Shown here: positions 46,981 through 55,742 of the stretch, piece after piece
Position numbering within the stretch: the stretch's first letter is position 1
Layout: every line of letters begins with the position of its first letter
Assembly: GCF_001886815.1 (NCBI RefSeq)
Contig: NZ_CP018099.1
Location: 3,594,501 to 3,658,500, forward strand
Origin: Caldithrix abyssi DSM 13497
GTDB taxonomy: Bacteria; Calditrichota; Calditrichia; Calditrichales; Calditrichaceae
Reading direction: 5' to 3'
Length of the DNA stretch: 64,000 nt
The notes under the pieces: model-generated
Databases searched by the model: none
The model's input: only the letters and a program-made list of their open reading frames with translations
What the model was told of the DNA's origin: nothing
Made by a program: the position numbers and the translations under genes

Positions 46981-48801
46981 TTATCTTGAAAGCATCATCA
47001 AACCATTCATGGTAAGAATGCCTGCGCCTACTAAAAGATTTTTATTAATGCCCTTCTCTTCAAATTCTATGGAATAGATTGCGCCTGATGTAATAGGAAG
47101 CGAAGAAGAACTCATAAATTTTGTGGCGAACCGTACCTGCTTTTTGCCGGCCACATAGTCGTTATACATATGTTGTTTAATCAAAAACTCAACATTACGA
47201 TAATATCTGATCTTCAAGGGATATTTAAATCGTGCGATAGGAGGCATTAAATAGAATCTTTGTTGTTGATATAATGGTTGCAATTGCTTATTAACATCAT
47301 CCAAAGTCAAAGACTTTTCAATAAGTGGATAACGCATGGCCACCATTTTTAAGTGTTTTGCCCAGTAAAAATAACCCTTTTTTGCAAAAGCGTCTGCCAG
47401 CAAATTGTAAGTGTCAAATTTCATTCCATACCTTAAATAAGGAGACTGCAACAGGGGGCGCACCGTGTTTATGACTTTATCAAAATTTGCATTTGCCCAG
47501 GCCTTTTTAGCCTCTTGCATTTTTTCTTGCCATGTTTTCTCAAATAGTTCGGCTTTGGCAATGGAATCGCGTAAACTATTCACTCTTTGCTGTAACTGAA
47601 CGGTTTTTTTAAGCCTGTCTAAATATTTTCTGGCATTGTTGTATTTTCCGATATCTTTATGAATTTTAGCCAGCGCAAGATATATGAGTTCGTTGCCAAA
47701 GCGGGCGGCCAATCGGCCTTTTTTCTGCCTTTCCAGAATGGATTTGTAGATGGCCATCCCTTCATCATAAAGCCCGACCAACATTAAGGAATCTGCTCGG
47801 GCTTTTTCCCAACGAATGATCTGTTCTGCTTTTAATATTAATAGTTCTGAATGCAGTCGATCTAACGTAGCCAGATAGCCCGCGTTTTGAATGTTGATTT
47901 TTTGTAAACTGAGCGACTGATACAGTTTTTCGGCCCGTTTTAAATTTGGAATATTCAGAAATGCCTCGAGCCGTTTTAATTCCAGAAAGAACTTGACTTC
48001 TCTATTTTTTGCATGAATAACGGAGCACAGATCGAGAAAAATTAACAGCTCATCAATATTTTTTTCATTCAAATAGTTGGAAATCGCATTACTCACCGTA
48101 CCAACATCAGCATATAATTTTTTAAAACGTTGCCATCTGGGAGCATATTTTTCTTTAAAAGGTTCAAATTGCCGTTTATATTTGCCGCTTAAAAAGGTTT
48201 CTTTAACTTTATTAAAATAATACAGGCTGAGAATTTCTTCTTTCTTTTTATCATAAATTCTCAGGCCTTGTAAATAATAAATGGCCTGGATTTTCGGGCT
48301 CGCCTGATCGATATACTGTTTACCGCTAATAAAACTGACCTCGGCCTCTTTCCACTTGTTGCGTTGAATAGACTTTTCGATTTCGGCAATGACAATTTTC
48401 AAATTAGCCCCGGACTTCCCTCTGGGGGCAAAGATCTCCAGCAGGTCATCCTGGGTTAAATTACCGGGAGGTCTGTCGTATTTAGGGTTTATTTTTTGTG
48501 CTTCCCGAAAATATCTCCTTGCCTGCTGCGGGTCTTCCCGATACCAGTAGTACAAAATCGCCAGCATGTATTTAACAAGGGCATCGTCAGGGAAACGTTC
48601 TTCTAATTTGACCAGGCGTTTAAAAGCTCCCGCTTTGTCGCCGTTCGTATAAAGTATTTTTACATTGTTGATCGATATTTCATACAACTGTTTTTTCAGG
48701 TCTATCTCCTGTCCATAAGCGAATATTAAGGCAAAAAAGACCGTAAAAAGCCCGAGATAAAACGTACGTCTGTTTAACCTTGTAAATGACATGCAATCCA
48801 T
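46981..48801 (-). CDS. Periplasmic TPR-type helical protein with C-terminal hydrophobic segment
   Basis: A 606-residue protein with a signal peptide ('TFYLGLFTVFFALIFAYGQ') and TPR-like pairs ('DALVKYMLAILYYWYREDPQQ', 'EGMAIYKSILERQKKGRLAA', 'YNNARKYLDRLKKTV'). A basic-rich helical middle precedes a beta segment near 510-580. The C-terminus 'KNLLVGAGILTMNGLMMLSR' looks like a short membrane anchor. Its start overlaps the end of the ABC ATPase gene by 28 bp. The ATG at 48792 is an alternative start. Confidence 0.75.
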   Translation of the reverse strand: MDCMSFTRLNRRTFYLGLFTVFFALIFAYGQEIDLKKQLYEISINNVKILYTNGDKAGAFKRLVKLEERFPDDALVKYMLAILYYWYREDPQQARRYFREAQKINPKYDRPPGNLTQDDLLEIFAPRGKSGANLKIVIAEIEKSIQRNKWKEAEVSFISGKQYIDQASPKIQAIYYLQGLRIYDKKKEEILSLYYFNKVKETFLSGKYKRQFEPFKEKYAPRWQRFKKLYADVGTVSNAISNYLNEKNIDELLIFLDLCSVIHAKNREVKFFLELKRLEAFLNIPNLKRAEKLYQSLSLQKINIQNAGYLATLDRLHSELLILKAEQIIRWEKARADSLMLVGLYDEGMAIYKSILERQKKGRLAARFGNELIYLALAKIHKDIGKYNNARKYLDRLKKTVQLQQRVNSLRDSIAKAELFEKTWQEKMQEAKKAWANANFDKVINTVRPLLQSPYLRYGMKFDTYNLLADAFAKKGYFYWAKHLKMVAMRYPLIEKSLTLDDVNKQLQPLYQQQRFYLMPPIARFKYPLKIRYYRNVEFLIKQHMYNDYVAGKKQVRFATKFMSSSSLPITSGAIYSIEFEEKGINKNLLVGAGILTMNGLMMLSR

Positions 48802-49784
48802 TTCCGATCCTCTTTTTGAAGTTTCAATGGAGGTTTTTGGTCAATACAAACAACTGGTTTATTGTTATCTTGATATAAATTGCAAAGAAAGGCGTAAGAG
48901 CAACCAGTACGGCCGCCATTCACGTTTTGATAGTTTAACTCTTCTATTCCGCGGATATTGCCAATTTTTTCCCATTTATTAAAATCGCCCGCTACTTTTT
49001 CGGCTGCGGTAAAGAGCAGCTTGGTATAGGGATGGTAATCGTTTTTATGCGATTGCGGTGAAAAGATTTCACAGATTTGCCCTCCGAACATCACCACAAT
49101 GCGGTTGGCTAAATATTTTATCACTTCGATGTCGTGCGTAATCCAGATGTAAGTCAACCCTAACGTTTCTTTTAATTCTTTCAATAGATGAATCACGTTG
49201 TTTTTAATGGAAAGGTCTAACGAAGCAACTGGCTCGTCTAAAATTATAATTTGCGGGTTGACGGCTAAAATGCGGGCCAGGCCTATTCTTCTGGCTTCGC
49301 CACCACTCAATTGATGGGGTAAACGCGTCAATATTTCTCTGGATAAGTTTACTTTATTCAACAAATCATTTATTAAGGCATTAACATCCGAACTGGCAAC
49401 CTGTTCGTGGCCCAATTTTATGGCCTCTACTAATTGTTCTCCAACAGGCATGGCCGGGTTTAAACTGGCATAAGGATTTTGGAAGACCATCTGAATTTTC
49501 TTTCTAAAAGGACGGAAATCGGTAATGGAAAGATGCGTTACATCCTCGCCTTCAAACAATATCTTCCCCGAATCGGGCATGAGCAGTTTGATCAATATTT
49601 TGCCTAACGTCGTTTTGCCGCAACCGCTCTCTCCGACAATGCCCAGCACTTCGCCTCTTTCCACAGAAAAGCTCACGCCATCCACGGCTTTAATTTCAAT
49701 ACGCTTCTTTTTTAAAAAGCCCGACTTTTTTATCCAGAACGATTTGCTCAGATTTTTTACTTCTAAAATGGTTTGATTTTTCAT
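48774..49784 (-). CDS. Peptide-type ABC transporter ATP-binding protein (OppF/DppF-like)
   Basis: A 336-residue ATPase. Walker A 'GESGCGKTT' near residues 58-66, Q-loop 'VFQNPYASLNP', signature 'LSGGEARRIGLARIL', Walker B 'IIILDEPVASLD' and 'WITHDIEVI' are intact. The C-terminal region 'GGRTGCSYAFLCNL...CIDQKPPL' is the oligopeptide/dipeptide extension with Cys spacing of this family. It pairs with the OppD-like ATPase upstream (1 bp gap). Energises import or another substrate movement through the two permeases encoded upstream. Confidence 0.92.
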   Translation of the reverse strand: MKNQTILEVKNLSKSFWIKKSGFLKKKRIEIKAVDGVSFSVERGEVLGIVGESGCGKTTLGKILIKLLMPDSGKILFEGEDVTHLSITDFRPFRKKIQMVFQNPYASLNPAMPVGEQLVEAIKLGHEQVASSDVNALINDLLNKVNLSREILTRLPHQLSGGEARRIGLARILAVNPQIIILDEPVASLDLSIKNNVIHLLKELKETLGLTYIWITHDIEVIKYLANRIVVMFGGQICEIFSPQSHKNDYHPYTKLLFTAAEKVAGDFNKWEKIGNIRGIEELNYQNVNGGRTGCSYAFLCNLYQDNNKPVVCIDQKPPLKLQKEDRKWIACHLQG

Positions 49785-49785
49785 C

Positions 49786-50889
49786 TTAATTTTCCTGTTC
49801 AAACTGCCAACAACGCACGCTATGGTTGTCTGCGACCTGAATCATGGGCGGGCGTTGTGTTTCGCATTTCTTTTTTAATTGAGGATTGGCATATTTATTG
49901 TAAAAAACACAACGCGTGCGATAATGGCATCCTCGATCGCTGCCATGTTGCAACACAGGCACATCGGTTCCTGTTTCAACGGTTTCCACCTGGCGGTTCA
50001 GGTCTGATTTCAACAACAGATATTTGGTATAGGGATGCTTACGCTCTTCTTTCAAATCCGTTAGAACATGGGCAGGACCTATTTCCCATACCTCTCCTCC
50101 TAACATGACCATAATTTTTTGCGTCACGCGTGAAATAAACTTCAGGTCATGGGAGATGATAATCCCGCTTAAACGGCGTTTTTCCCAGATGTTTAATAAC
50201 AAATCGGTAATGGCGGCCTGCAACGTTACATCCAGGCCAATCGTGGGTTCATCCAGCATCACAAATTCGGGATTGCCGATTATTCCCATGGCAATCATCA
50301 CGCGCTGCGCCATTCCTCCGCTTAATTCATGAGGAAACGACTTAAACACAGCCTGCGGATTTCGAAGATTGACTTCTTTTAAAAGCTCCATCACCCGGTC
50401 ATACTTTTCTTCTTCCGATAGGTCCTGAATTGTTAAGGCATCCATCATCTGGCTGCCGACGCTTAAAAAGGGATTGAGTGATTGGACGCTATCTTGAAAA
50501 ACAATGCCTATATACTTTCCCCAGATTTTACGCATTAATTGCTCAACATTATTGCGCCATGCTTTAAAACGCACCTGCGGATAGAGGCTGCCATTTACAT
50601 TCTTAAATAAAGCCAATCGCTCCAACAATCTAACGGATACGTTTGAAGAAAAATGGTAATTAATCTCTCCCTGCAGTATTCCCGGATACACCTCATGAAT
50701 GCCTAAAATGGCCATGGAGGTGAGCGTCTTCCCGGATCCGGATTCTCCTACAATCCCCAGAATGGTATTGCGCTCAATGGAGAATTCCGTTTCATAAGAG
50801 GGGTAGAACAAAGGAAACGTTCTGCCCAGCCCTATCCGCAATTTTTTCACTTCAAGAATTGGCTTTTCTTTATTCGATTTAGAGTTCAT
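49786..50889 (-). CDS. Peptide-type ABC transporter ATP-binding protein (OppD/DppD-like)
   Basis: A 367-residue ATPase with Walker A 'GESGSGKTLTS', signature 'LSGGMAQRVMIAMGI', Walker B 'FVMLDEPTIGLD' and 'IISHDLKFIS'. A longer-than-usual insertion after the Walker A region (about 60-110) precedes 'IVFQDSVQSLNPFLSVG'. The C-terminal Cys-containing oligopeptide extension 'GSDRGCHYRTRCVFY...CETQRPP' is present. Start ATG 50889 overlaps the permease stop codon (ATGA). Forms a heterodimer with the OppF-like protein. Confidence 0.92.
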   Translation of the reverse strand: MNSKSNKEKPILEVKKLRIGLGRTFPLFYPSYETEFSIERNTILGIVGESGSGKTLTSMAILGIHEVYPGILQGEINYHFSSNVSVRLLERLALFKNVNGSLYPQVRFKAWRNNVEQLMRKIWGKYIGIVFQDSVQSLNPFLSVGSQMMDALTIQDLSEEEKYDRVMELLKEVNLRNPQAVFKSFPHELSGGMAQRVMIAMGIIGNPEFVMLDEPTIGLDVTLQAAITDLLLNIWEKRRLSGIIISHDLKFISRVTQKIMVMLGGEVWEIGPAHVLTDLKEERKHPYTKYLLLKSDLNRQVETVETGTDVPVLQHGSDRGCHYRTRCVFYNKYANPQLKKKCETQRPPMIQVADNHSVRCWQFEQEN

Positions 50890-51734
50890 TCTATACCTTT
50901 CAAAAGGTGATCTCTGTTTTTCAACCACTCCGCCAGATAAACCATACTCAATGTCAATAAAGTCAGGGAACTAATGACCACAAAGGCCTTAAGATTAAAA
51001 TCAGAATCCCAGGGCCAGGTAAATAAAGTTTTAGGCTCGCTCCTGGCCTCGCTTAACATATAGCCCCAACTCGCGCTGGTCTGGCTAAATCCAAGATTTA
51101 CGTAACTCAAACTGGCTTCAACTAAGATGGCGGCGGCATAAATGAAAAAGAATTGACCGATTATAATATGCCGGCAATTGTAGTAAAGAATGTGTTTAAA
51201 AATAATCTGCGCATGCGAAAGGCCCAGCGCAATCGAAGAATCGACAAAGGCTTCTTTGCGCAAGGCAAGGACCTTCCCTTTAATAAGTTCCGCCAATTTG
51301 GGCGCGCTGATAATCCCAAAGATCATCATTAACATAACCATGTGGTTCCCAAATAAACCGATGATGATCAAAAGGACAATTAGCTTGGGGAATGAATTTA
51401 AAATCTCCAGTAGTTTGTCCAGGTAATAAGAGGTACGATTGGCCTGATAGGCGCTACCCACGCCTAACAGAATCCCAAAAATCAGAAACGGGATGCCAGC
51501 CAACATTCCGGAATAAAACGTGGATTTTGCACCGTACACAAACTCCGTAAACACATCTTTTTTCCACCAGTCGGTGCCCAGTAAATGATCTGCAGAAGGT
51601 GGAAGAGCCTGTGAAAAATTTGCCTGGTGTAGCTTGTAAAAATTGGGCGGAATGTAATCAAAAATACCCATCATAATTAAGATTGCATAAATAACGGCCA
51701 ACACAAGCAAAATCTTTTTCAATGTTTTATTCAT
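50886..51734 (-). CDS. ABC transporter permease, DppC/OppC-like
   Basis: A 282-residue permease with an N-terminal membrane helix, then 'LLGTDWWKKDVFTEFVYGAKSTFYSG' (residues about 51-76), the OppC-type N-terminal signature, and about five further helices. The coupling (EAA) region reads 'ALRKEAFVDSSIALGLSHAQIIFKHIL' at about 156-182. It forms the channel with the DppB-like permease. A 4-bp overlap joins it to the ATPase gene. Confidence 0.9.
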   Translation of the reverse strand: MNKTLKKILLVLAVIYAILIMMGIFDYIPPNFYKLHQANFSQALPPSADHLLGTDWWKKDVFTEFVYGAKSTFYSGMLAGIPFLIFGILLGVGSAYQANRTSYYLDKLLEILNSFPKLIVLLIIIGLFGNHMVMLMMIFGIISAPKLAELIKGKVLALRKEAFVDSSIALGLSHAQIIFKHILYYNCRHIIIGQFFFIYAAAILVEASLSYVNLGFSQTSASWGYMLSEARSEPKTLFTWPWDSDFNLKAFVVISSLTLLTLSMVYLAEWLKNRDHLLKGIE

Positions 51735-51737
51735 AGT

Positions 51738-52610
51738 TTACCTCACCGGTCGCGGATCTAAAATCTTTTGCGTATAATTTGTAAGCGTATTGACGAAAAT
51801 AATAAACACCGTTATGATCATCGTAATAATGAGCAGCAGATTATAGTTCATGCCATTGATGCCGTGCCGTAAAATTTGCATTCCCAGACCTTCGATATTC
51901 AGCACAAATTCAATGATGAACGAACCGCCCAGTACCATGGGAAACTTGGAATTTACGATGCGAATTAAGGCAATAGCAAAAGGCTTTAACACATTTTTAA
52001 ACAGATTTCCCCCGCGCGCCCTGGCTGCCCGCATATATTTGGAGTTAATAATTTGTTGATACTCTTCCTCGATCAAATGCATCATGTCATTTAACATACT
52101 ATTGCCGATCGCTAAAACCAGCAGGGGCCAAAGGGAATCATCATAACGAATGGCCGTCCAGAAAACCACTACAAAATAGCCCAAAACGATATAATGGATG
52201 CTGGAAAGAATCTGAATTGCACTCAGCAAGCCTTTAACGATTCTGGAATCAGAGAATTTCTGTTTGAGCAATATCAGCCCCAGGCTCATCACAATCGAAA
52301 ATAACAATCCACCGACAACCAGTTTTAATGTTAAACGCGTACAATAAAATATAAACTGATTTATGGGCTGTCCATTGCTGGTTAAAAGGCCAAAGTCTCC
52401 GCGGAATAAAATATTACCAAACCATTCTACATAGATAAAGAGATAAGAAATAATATGATTAATATGGACCGATTTCCCGGCCAGACTCTCAATTAATTCC
52501 TGGCGAATACCAGGGATGCTGACAAAAATCAAATACTCAACCAGGGTTATTACAAAAATCTGAAAAATAAAAACAATTAAAAAACTCAACACGCCTTTAA
52601 GTATTTTCAT
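51738..52610 (-). CDS. ABC transporter permease, DppB/OppB-like
   Basis: A 290-residue permease with about six helices. The first helix is followed by a short periplasmic loop with 'WFGNILFRGDFGLL', where OppB proteins have 'GDLG'. The coupling region 'SKYMRAARARGGNLFKNVLKPF' is near 185-206. The start at 52610 has GGAGAGG upstream. The frame extends further upstream into the binding-protein gene, but that start overlaps and lacks a site. Partner of the OppC-like permease 3 bp downstream. Confidence 0.88.
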   Translation of the reverse strand: MKILKGVLSFLIVFIFQIFVITLVEYLIFVSIPGIRQELIESLAGKSVHINHIISYLFIYVEWFGNILFRGDFGLLTSNGQPINQFIFYCTRLTLKLVVGGLLFSIVMSLGLILLKQKFSDSRIVKGLLSAIQILSSIHYIVLGYFVVVFWTAIRYDDSLWPLLVLAIGNSMLNDMMHLIEEEYQQIINSKYMRAARARGGNLFKNVLKPFAIALIRIVNSKFPMVLGGSFIIEFVLNIEGLGMQILRHGINGMNYNLLLIITMIITVFIIFVNTLTNYTQKILDPRPVR

Positions 52611-52624
52611 GGAGCCCTCTCCGA

Positions 52625-54190
52625 TCACCTTTCATAGAACCATTCTTCGATCGTTGTAAAAAAGAAAAAGGGATTGATGGTCACGTTTTTCAGCTTGCGC
52701 ACATAAGCGGCATGATAGCGCAAATACCATAAAAATATCCACGGACAATCTTCCCGTAATACCTTATGGACATCCTGTAAAATTTGCGTTTGTAATTGAA
52801 AATCGGTCGTTAATTTTGCCTGCAAAAAAAGCGTATCAACAACAGGATTATAATAATATCCGATATTTTTGCCGCCGGGATAGGCTTCGGAACTGAGAAA
52901 GAAAGGCGAATAATCGCCGGCCGGGGTAACTTTAATATTAAAATAAACCAGATCAAAATCACCGCGGATCAATTTCTCTTCAAATATGTCCGCCAGAAAG
53001 CTGTTTAATTTAATTTTGATTCCGATTAATTTCATCTGTTGGATAAAAGCATTGATGATAGCATTGTAGTTTTGATCATTGGCCAGTCCTGCCAGCAAGC
53101 GAAACTCAAGGGGTTTTCCATTGAAGTCACGGATGCCATCGCCATCACTATCCACAAAGCCCGAATGATCAAGAATTGTTTTGGCCATATTGCGATCAAA
53201 TTCCCAGGGTCTAACTGAACTATTATAGCCCGGATGCGAAGAGGGGAACGGCCCGCTCATTAACTCCCCTTCATTCAGAAAAAACGACTCTAACACATCC
53301 CTTCTATTAAAGGCCAGGTTCATGGCCTGACGAATCTGGACGAATTTTAGAAGATCATTTTTTAGATTAAAGGCGATAAAATCATATTGATTGGCGTCGT
53401 AGGCTTCCAATTTAAAACGGAAATCATTGCGGATGATGCTCAGCGCCTCGGGCAACACAAAGGGTAGTAAATCGATCTGGTTGTTGCGCAACTGGTCAAC
53501 ATGCCCTCTGGGATTTGGATAAACATTCATCTCAACTTCATGAATTTTAGGCTCCTGTGTCCCTTTGTAATAGTTATTTTTTTCTAATTGATAGCGCGTT
53601 CCCACAATAGAAGAAACTTTTAATTTATAGCCTCCCGAAACAGGTTCCGGATTACGGCAATAACTTAATGTCTTTCGTATTTTAGGACTTAAAAAGGCGT
53701 CTTTCGGGATGATGAAAAACATTAAATATTTTTTAGCATCCATAACCGGATAGGTAAAATCCACCTCAACCGTATATTGATCAAGGGCTTTAATATCGGC
53801 GATATTTTCGAAAACGCTCTTATTGAATGTGTCCGATTGTGGATTGATTGCGGCCTTAAATGTAAATACCACATCATCTGCCGTAATCGGCGTGCCGTCA
53901 GAAAATTTAATACCCGGTTTTAATTTCACAATGGCCACACGATTGTCATTTCTGAGTTCCGGTTCCCCGTCAGCCAGTTCCGGTACCCTTTCGACATAAC
54001 GATTTTGCGTGTATAGCCGGGCAAATAATAACTCTGTCAATTTTATCGAACTTGGATCTTTTACCGTAATTGGATCAAATGTTGCGGGTGCGTCTTTTTC
54101 GATGTAACGTAAAATAGATATGGGTTCCTGCGCCAAAGCCTGAAGCGCCAATAATATTAACAAATTAGATAATAAATATTTTAGTTTCAT
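52625..54190 (-). CDS. Peptide/nickel-type ABC transporter solute-binding protein (SBP family 5)
   Basis: A 521-residue periplasmic binding protein with a signal peptide ('LLSNLLILLALQALAQ') and the family-5 core: 'LADGEPELRNDNRVAIVKLKPGIKFSDGTPITADDVVFTF' spanning residues about 72-111, then 'FVQIRQAMNLAFNRRDVLESFFL' and 'RGDFDLVYFNIKVTPAGDYSPFF'. It lacks a lipobox, so it is soluble in the periplasm. Length is normal. The ligand is unknown; di- or oligopeptides are the default for the family. First of five genes for a complete transporter. Confidence 0.9.
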   Translation of the reverse strand: MKLKYLLSNLLILLALQALAQEPISILRYIEKDAPATFDPITVKDPSSIKLTELLFARLYTQNRYVERVPELADGEPELRNDNRVAIVKLKPGIKFSDGTPITADDVVFTFKAAINPQSDTFNKSVFENIADIKALDQYTVEVDFTYPVMDAKKYLMFFIIPKDAFLSPKIRKTLSYCRNPEPVSGGYKLKVSSIVGTRYQLEKNNYYKGTQEPKIHEVEMNVYPNPRGHVDQLRNNQIDLLPFVLPEALSIIRNDFRFKLEAYDANQYDFIAFNLKNDLLKFVQIRQAMNLAFNRRDVLESFFLNEGELMSGPFPSSHPGYNSSVRPWEFDRNMAKTILDHSGFVDSDGDGIRDFNGKPLEFRLLAGLANDQNYNAIINAFIQQMKLIGIKIKLNSFLADIFEEKLIRGDFDLVYFNIKVTPAGDYSPFFLSSEAYPGGKNIGYYYNPVVDTLFLQAKLTTDFQLQTQILQDVHKVLREDCPWIFLWYLRYHAAYVRKLKNVTINPFFFFTTIEEWFYER

Positions 54191-54195
54191 TTTTA

Positions 54196-55728
54196 CTATT
54201 CTCCCCTGTTCACCTTTGTTCCTTTTTCACCGCTCACTTTAAAATAGCGCGCCTGCAAATAGAATTGATTATACAGATGCAAAATTTTTGCATAAGGCAA
54301 CGCATTACTTAATTCTTTTAATATCCACACACTTAGACTCAACTGGTTTTTCTCTTGAAAATAGGCAAAGGCTAATTTGCCCAGAATCAACGCGTCGTTC
54401 TGATTCATCTTATAACCGCTACGCACATTATAATTCAAATAGATGGAAGCCTCTTTCCATCTTTTTATCTTTAATAATCCCTCACCAAGGTAGGAAAGTA
54501 GTTTTTCGCGATACACATCCTGAAGCGCATTCGCATAAACATCTTCCTTTACGGATTCGATTTCTTCCATGTCTATTGGCGCACCTGCTTTGCTATATTG
54601 TTTAATAGCATAAACTCGAAGGATGGTATGCATAAACGGATGATAAAAATCCGGGAGTGCAGGGATCTCTAATCTGGTATTTGCAGAAGGATGGGAGCGT
54701 AAACGTATGGCCTTTGACTGTATTGCTAACAGCGCTTTCTGAAAATCTGTTCTGGCCAGGGTATTTAGCAATTTTTCATAAGCAGAAAAATTAGAAATCG
54801 GCACAAAGTAAAAGCCGTCGGTAATTTGAAGTAGATAGTAGAAAAGTCTTTCCTGTCTGGTAGAATCCAGTTGAGCAATAAAAGACTGGACATCGCTTCC
54901 TAAAAATCGTTGGCTGCGATTTTCAAATAATCCCTGCATTAGCCGCAGCAAATGCCTGTAATAATCTAAATCATAAAACGGTTTGTCAATTTGACGATGA
55001 GTTTCTTTTACATTTACTCTTTCCTGATACAAAGGGGTGGAAAAATAGTCAAATTCAAGCCCCAGCCTGATCGCCTCCAGATACTGTTGTTGGTCGATTT
55101 CCGCAATAAACTTCAAATAATTCGACCTCGCTAACGCCGGCGAAATATCTAATGCGACATCTTTATCTTTAAACGTAGTCAAAACCACGTAGGCTAATTC
55201 ATTGATTTCTCGATCGTTCACGTATTTTTTAAATACGGCTTGCATGCTTTTTTGTGCATCCAGAGCGGCCAACAAATCCCCGGCAAACTGTTTAAACTTA
55301 TCAGGCGTGTGCGGGTCATTTTTAAAATCTTCCAGGTATTTTAGAGCTAACGTCGCATTTCCATATTTGCGTTCGAGAAGCGCGATTTGCAACTTGAAAA
55401 ACGAGCCTTCTAAAAAGGATTGATACTTCTTCAGCACGTTCAATAAGGACTCATTTAAATCATTATAATAGGCATCAAACACCTGAACCAACTCTAAATG
55501 ACGTTCGATGGTGAATAAAAGAGATAATTGTCGCCCCACAGGAAGATCATCTAACGGAGAAGTCAACAGGTTCATCTGAGTTGTCAATTGTTCAATATTC
55601 GTCATCTGATCAGGAAAGTAATAGGTCTCCAGCGTTTTTCCTTTTTTAGAGCAACTATTGGCCAATACCATCAAAAGTAAAAACAGTAGAACCATTGCGA
55701 CCATACTCTTCATAAAGAATCTTCTCAT
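54196..55728 (-). CDS. Large helical lipoprotein of unknown function
   Basis: A 510-residue protein with a lipoprotein signal ('MVAMVLLFLLLMVLANSC'; the Cys is about residue 26). The mature part is almost all helical, with weak TPR-like pairs ('YGNATLALKYLEDFKNDPH', 'LGEGLLKIKRWKEASIYLNY'). No enzyme motif is seen. It lies 5 bp before the solute-binding protein and 14 bp after another lipoprotein gene. The start at 55728 is preferred because GGAG is at good distance. Confidence 0.75.
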   Translation of the reverse strand: MRRFFMKSMVAMVLLFLLLMVLANSCSKKGKTLETYYFPDQMTNIEQLTTQMNLLTSPLDDLPVGRQLSLLFTIERHLELVQVFDAYYNDLNESLLNVLKKYQSFLEGSFFKLQIALLERKYGNATLALKYLEDFKNDPHTPDKFKQFAGDLLAALDAQKSMQAVFKKYVNDREINELAYVVLTTFKDKDVALDISPALARSNYLKFIAEIDQQQYLEAIRLGLEFDYFSTPLYQERVNVKETHRQIDKPFYDLDYYRHLLRLMQGLFENRSQRFLGSDVQSFIAQLDSTRQERLFYYLLQITDGFYFVPISNFSAYEKLLNTLARTDFQKALLAIQSKAIRLRSHPSANTRLEIPALPDFYHPFMHTILRVYAIKQYSKAGAPIDMEEIESVKEDVYANALQDVYREKLLSYLGEGLLKIKRWKEASIYLNYNVRSGYKMNQNDALILGKLAFAYFQEKNQLSLSVWILKELSNALPYAKILHLYNQFYLQARYFKVSGEKGTKVNRGE

Positions 55729-55742
55729 TTTGAGCTCCACTA

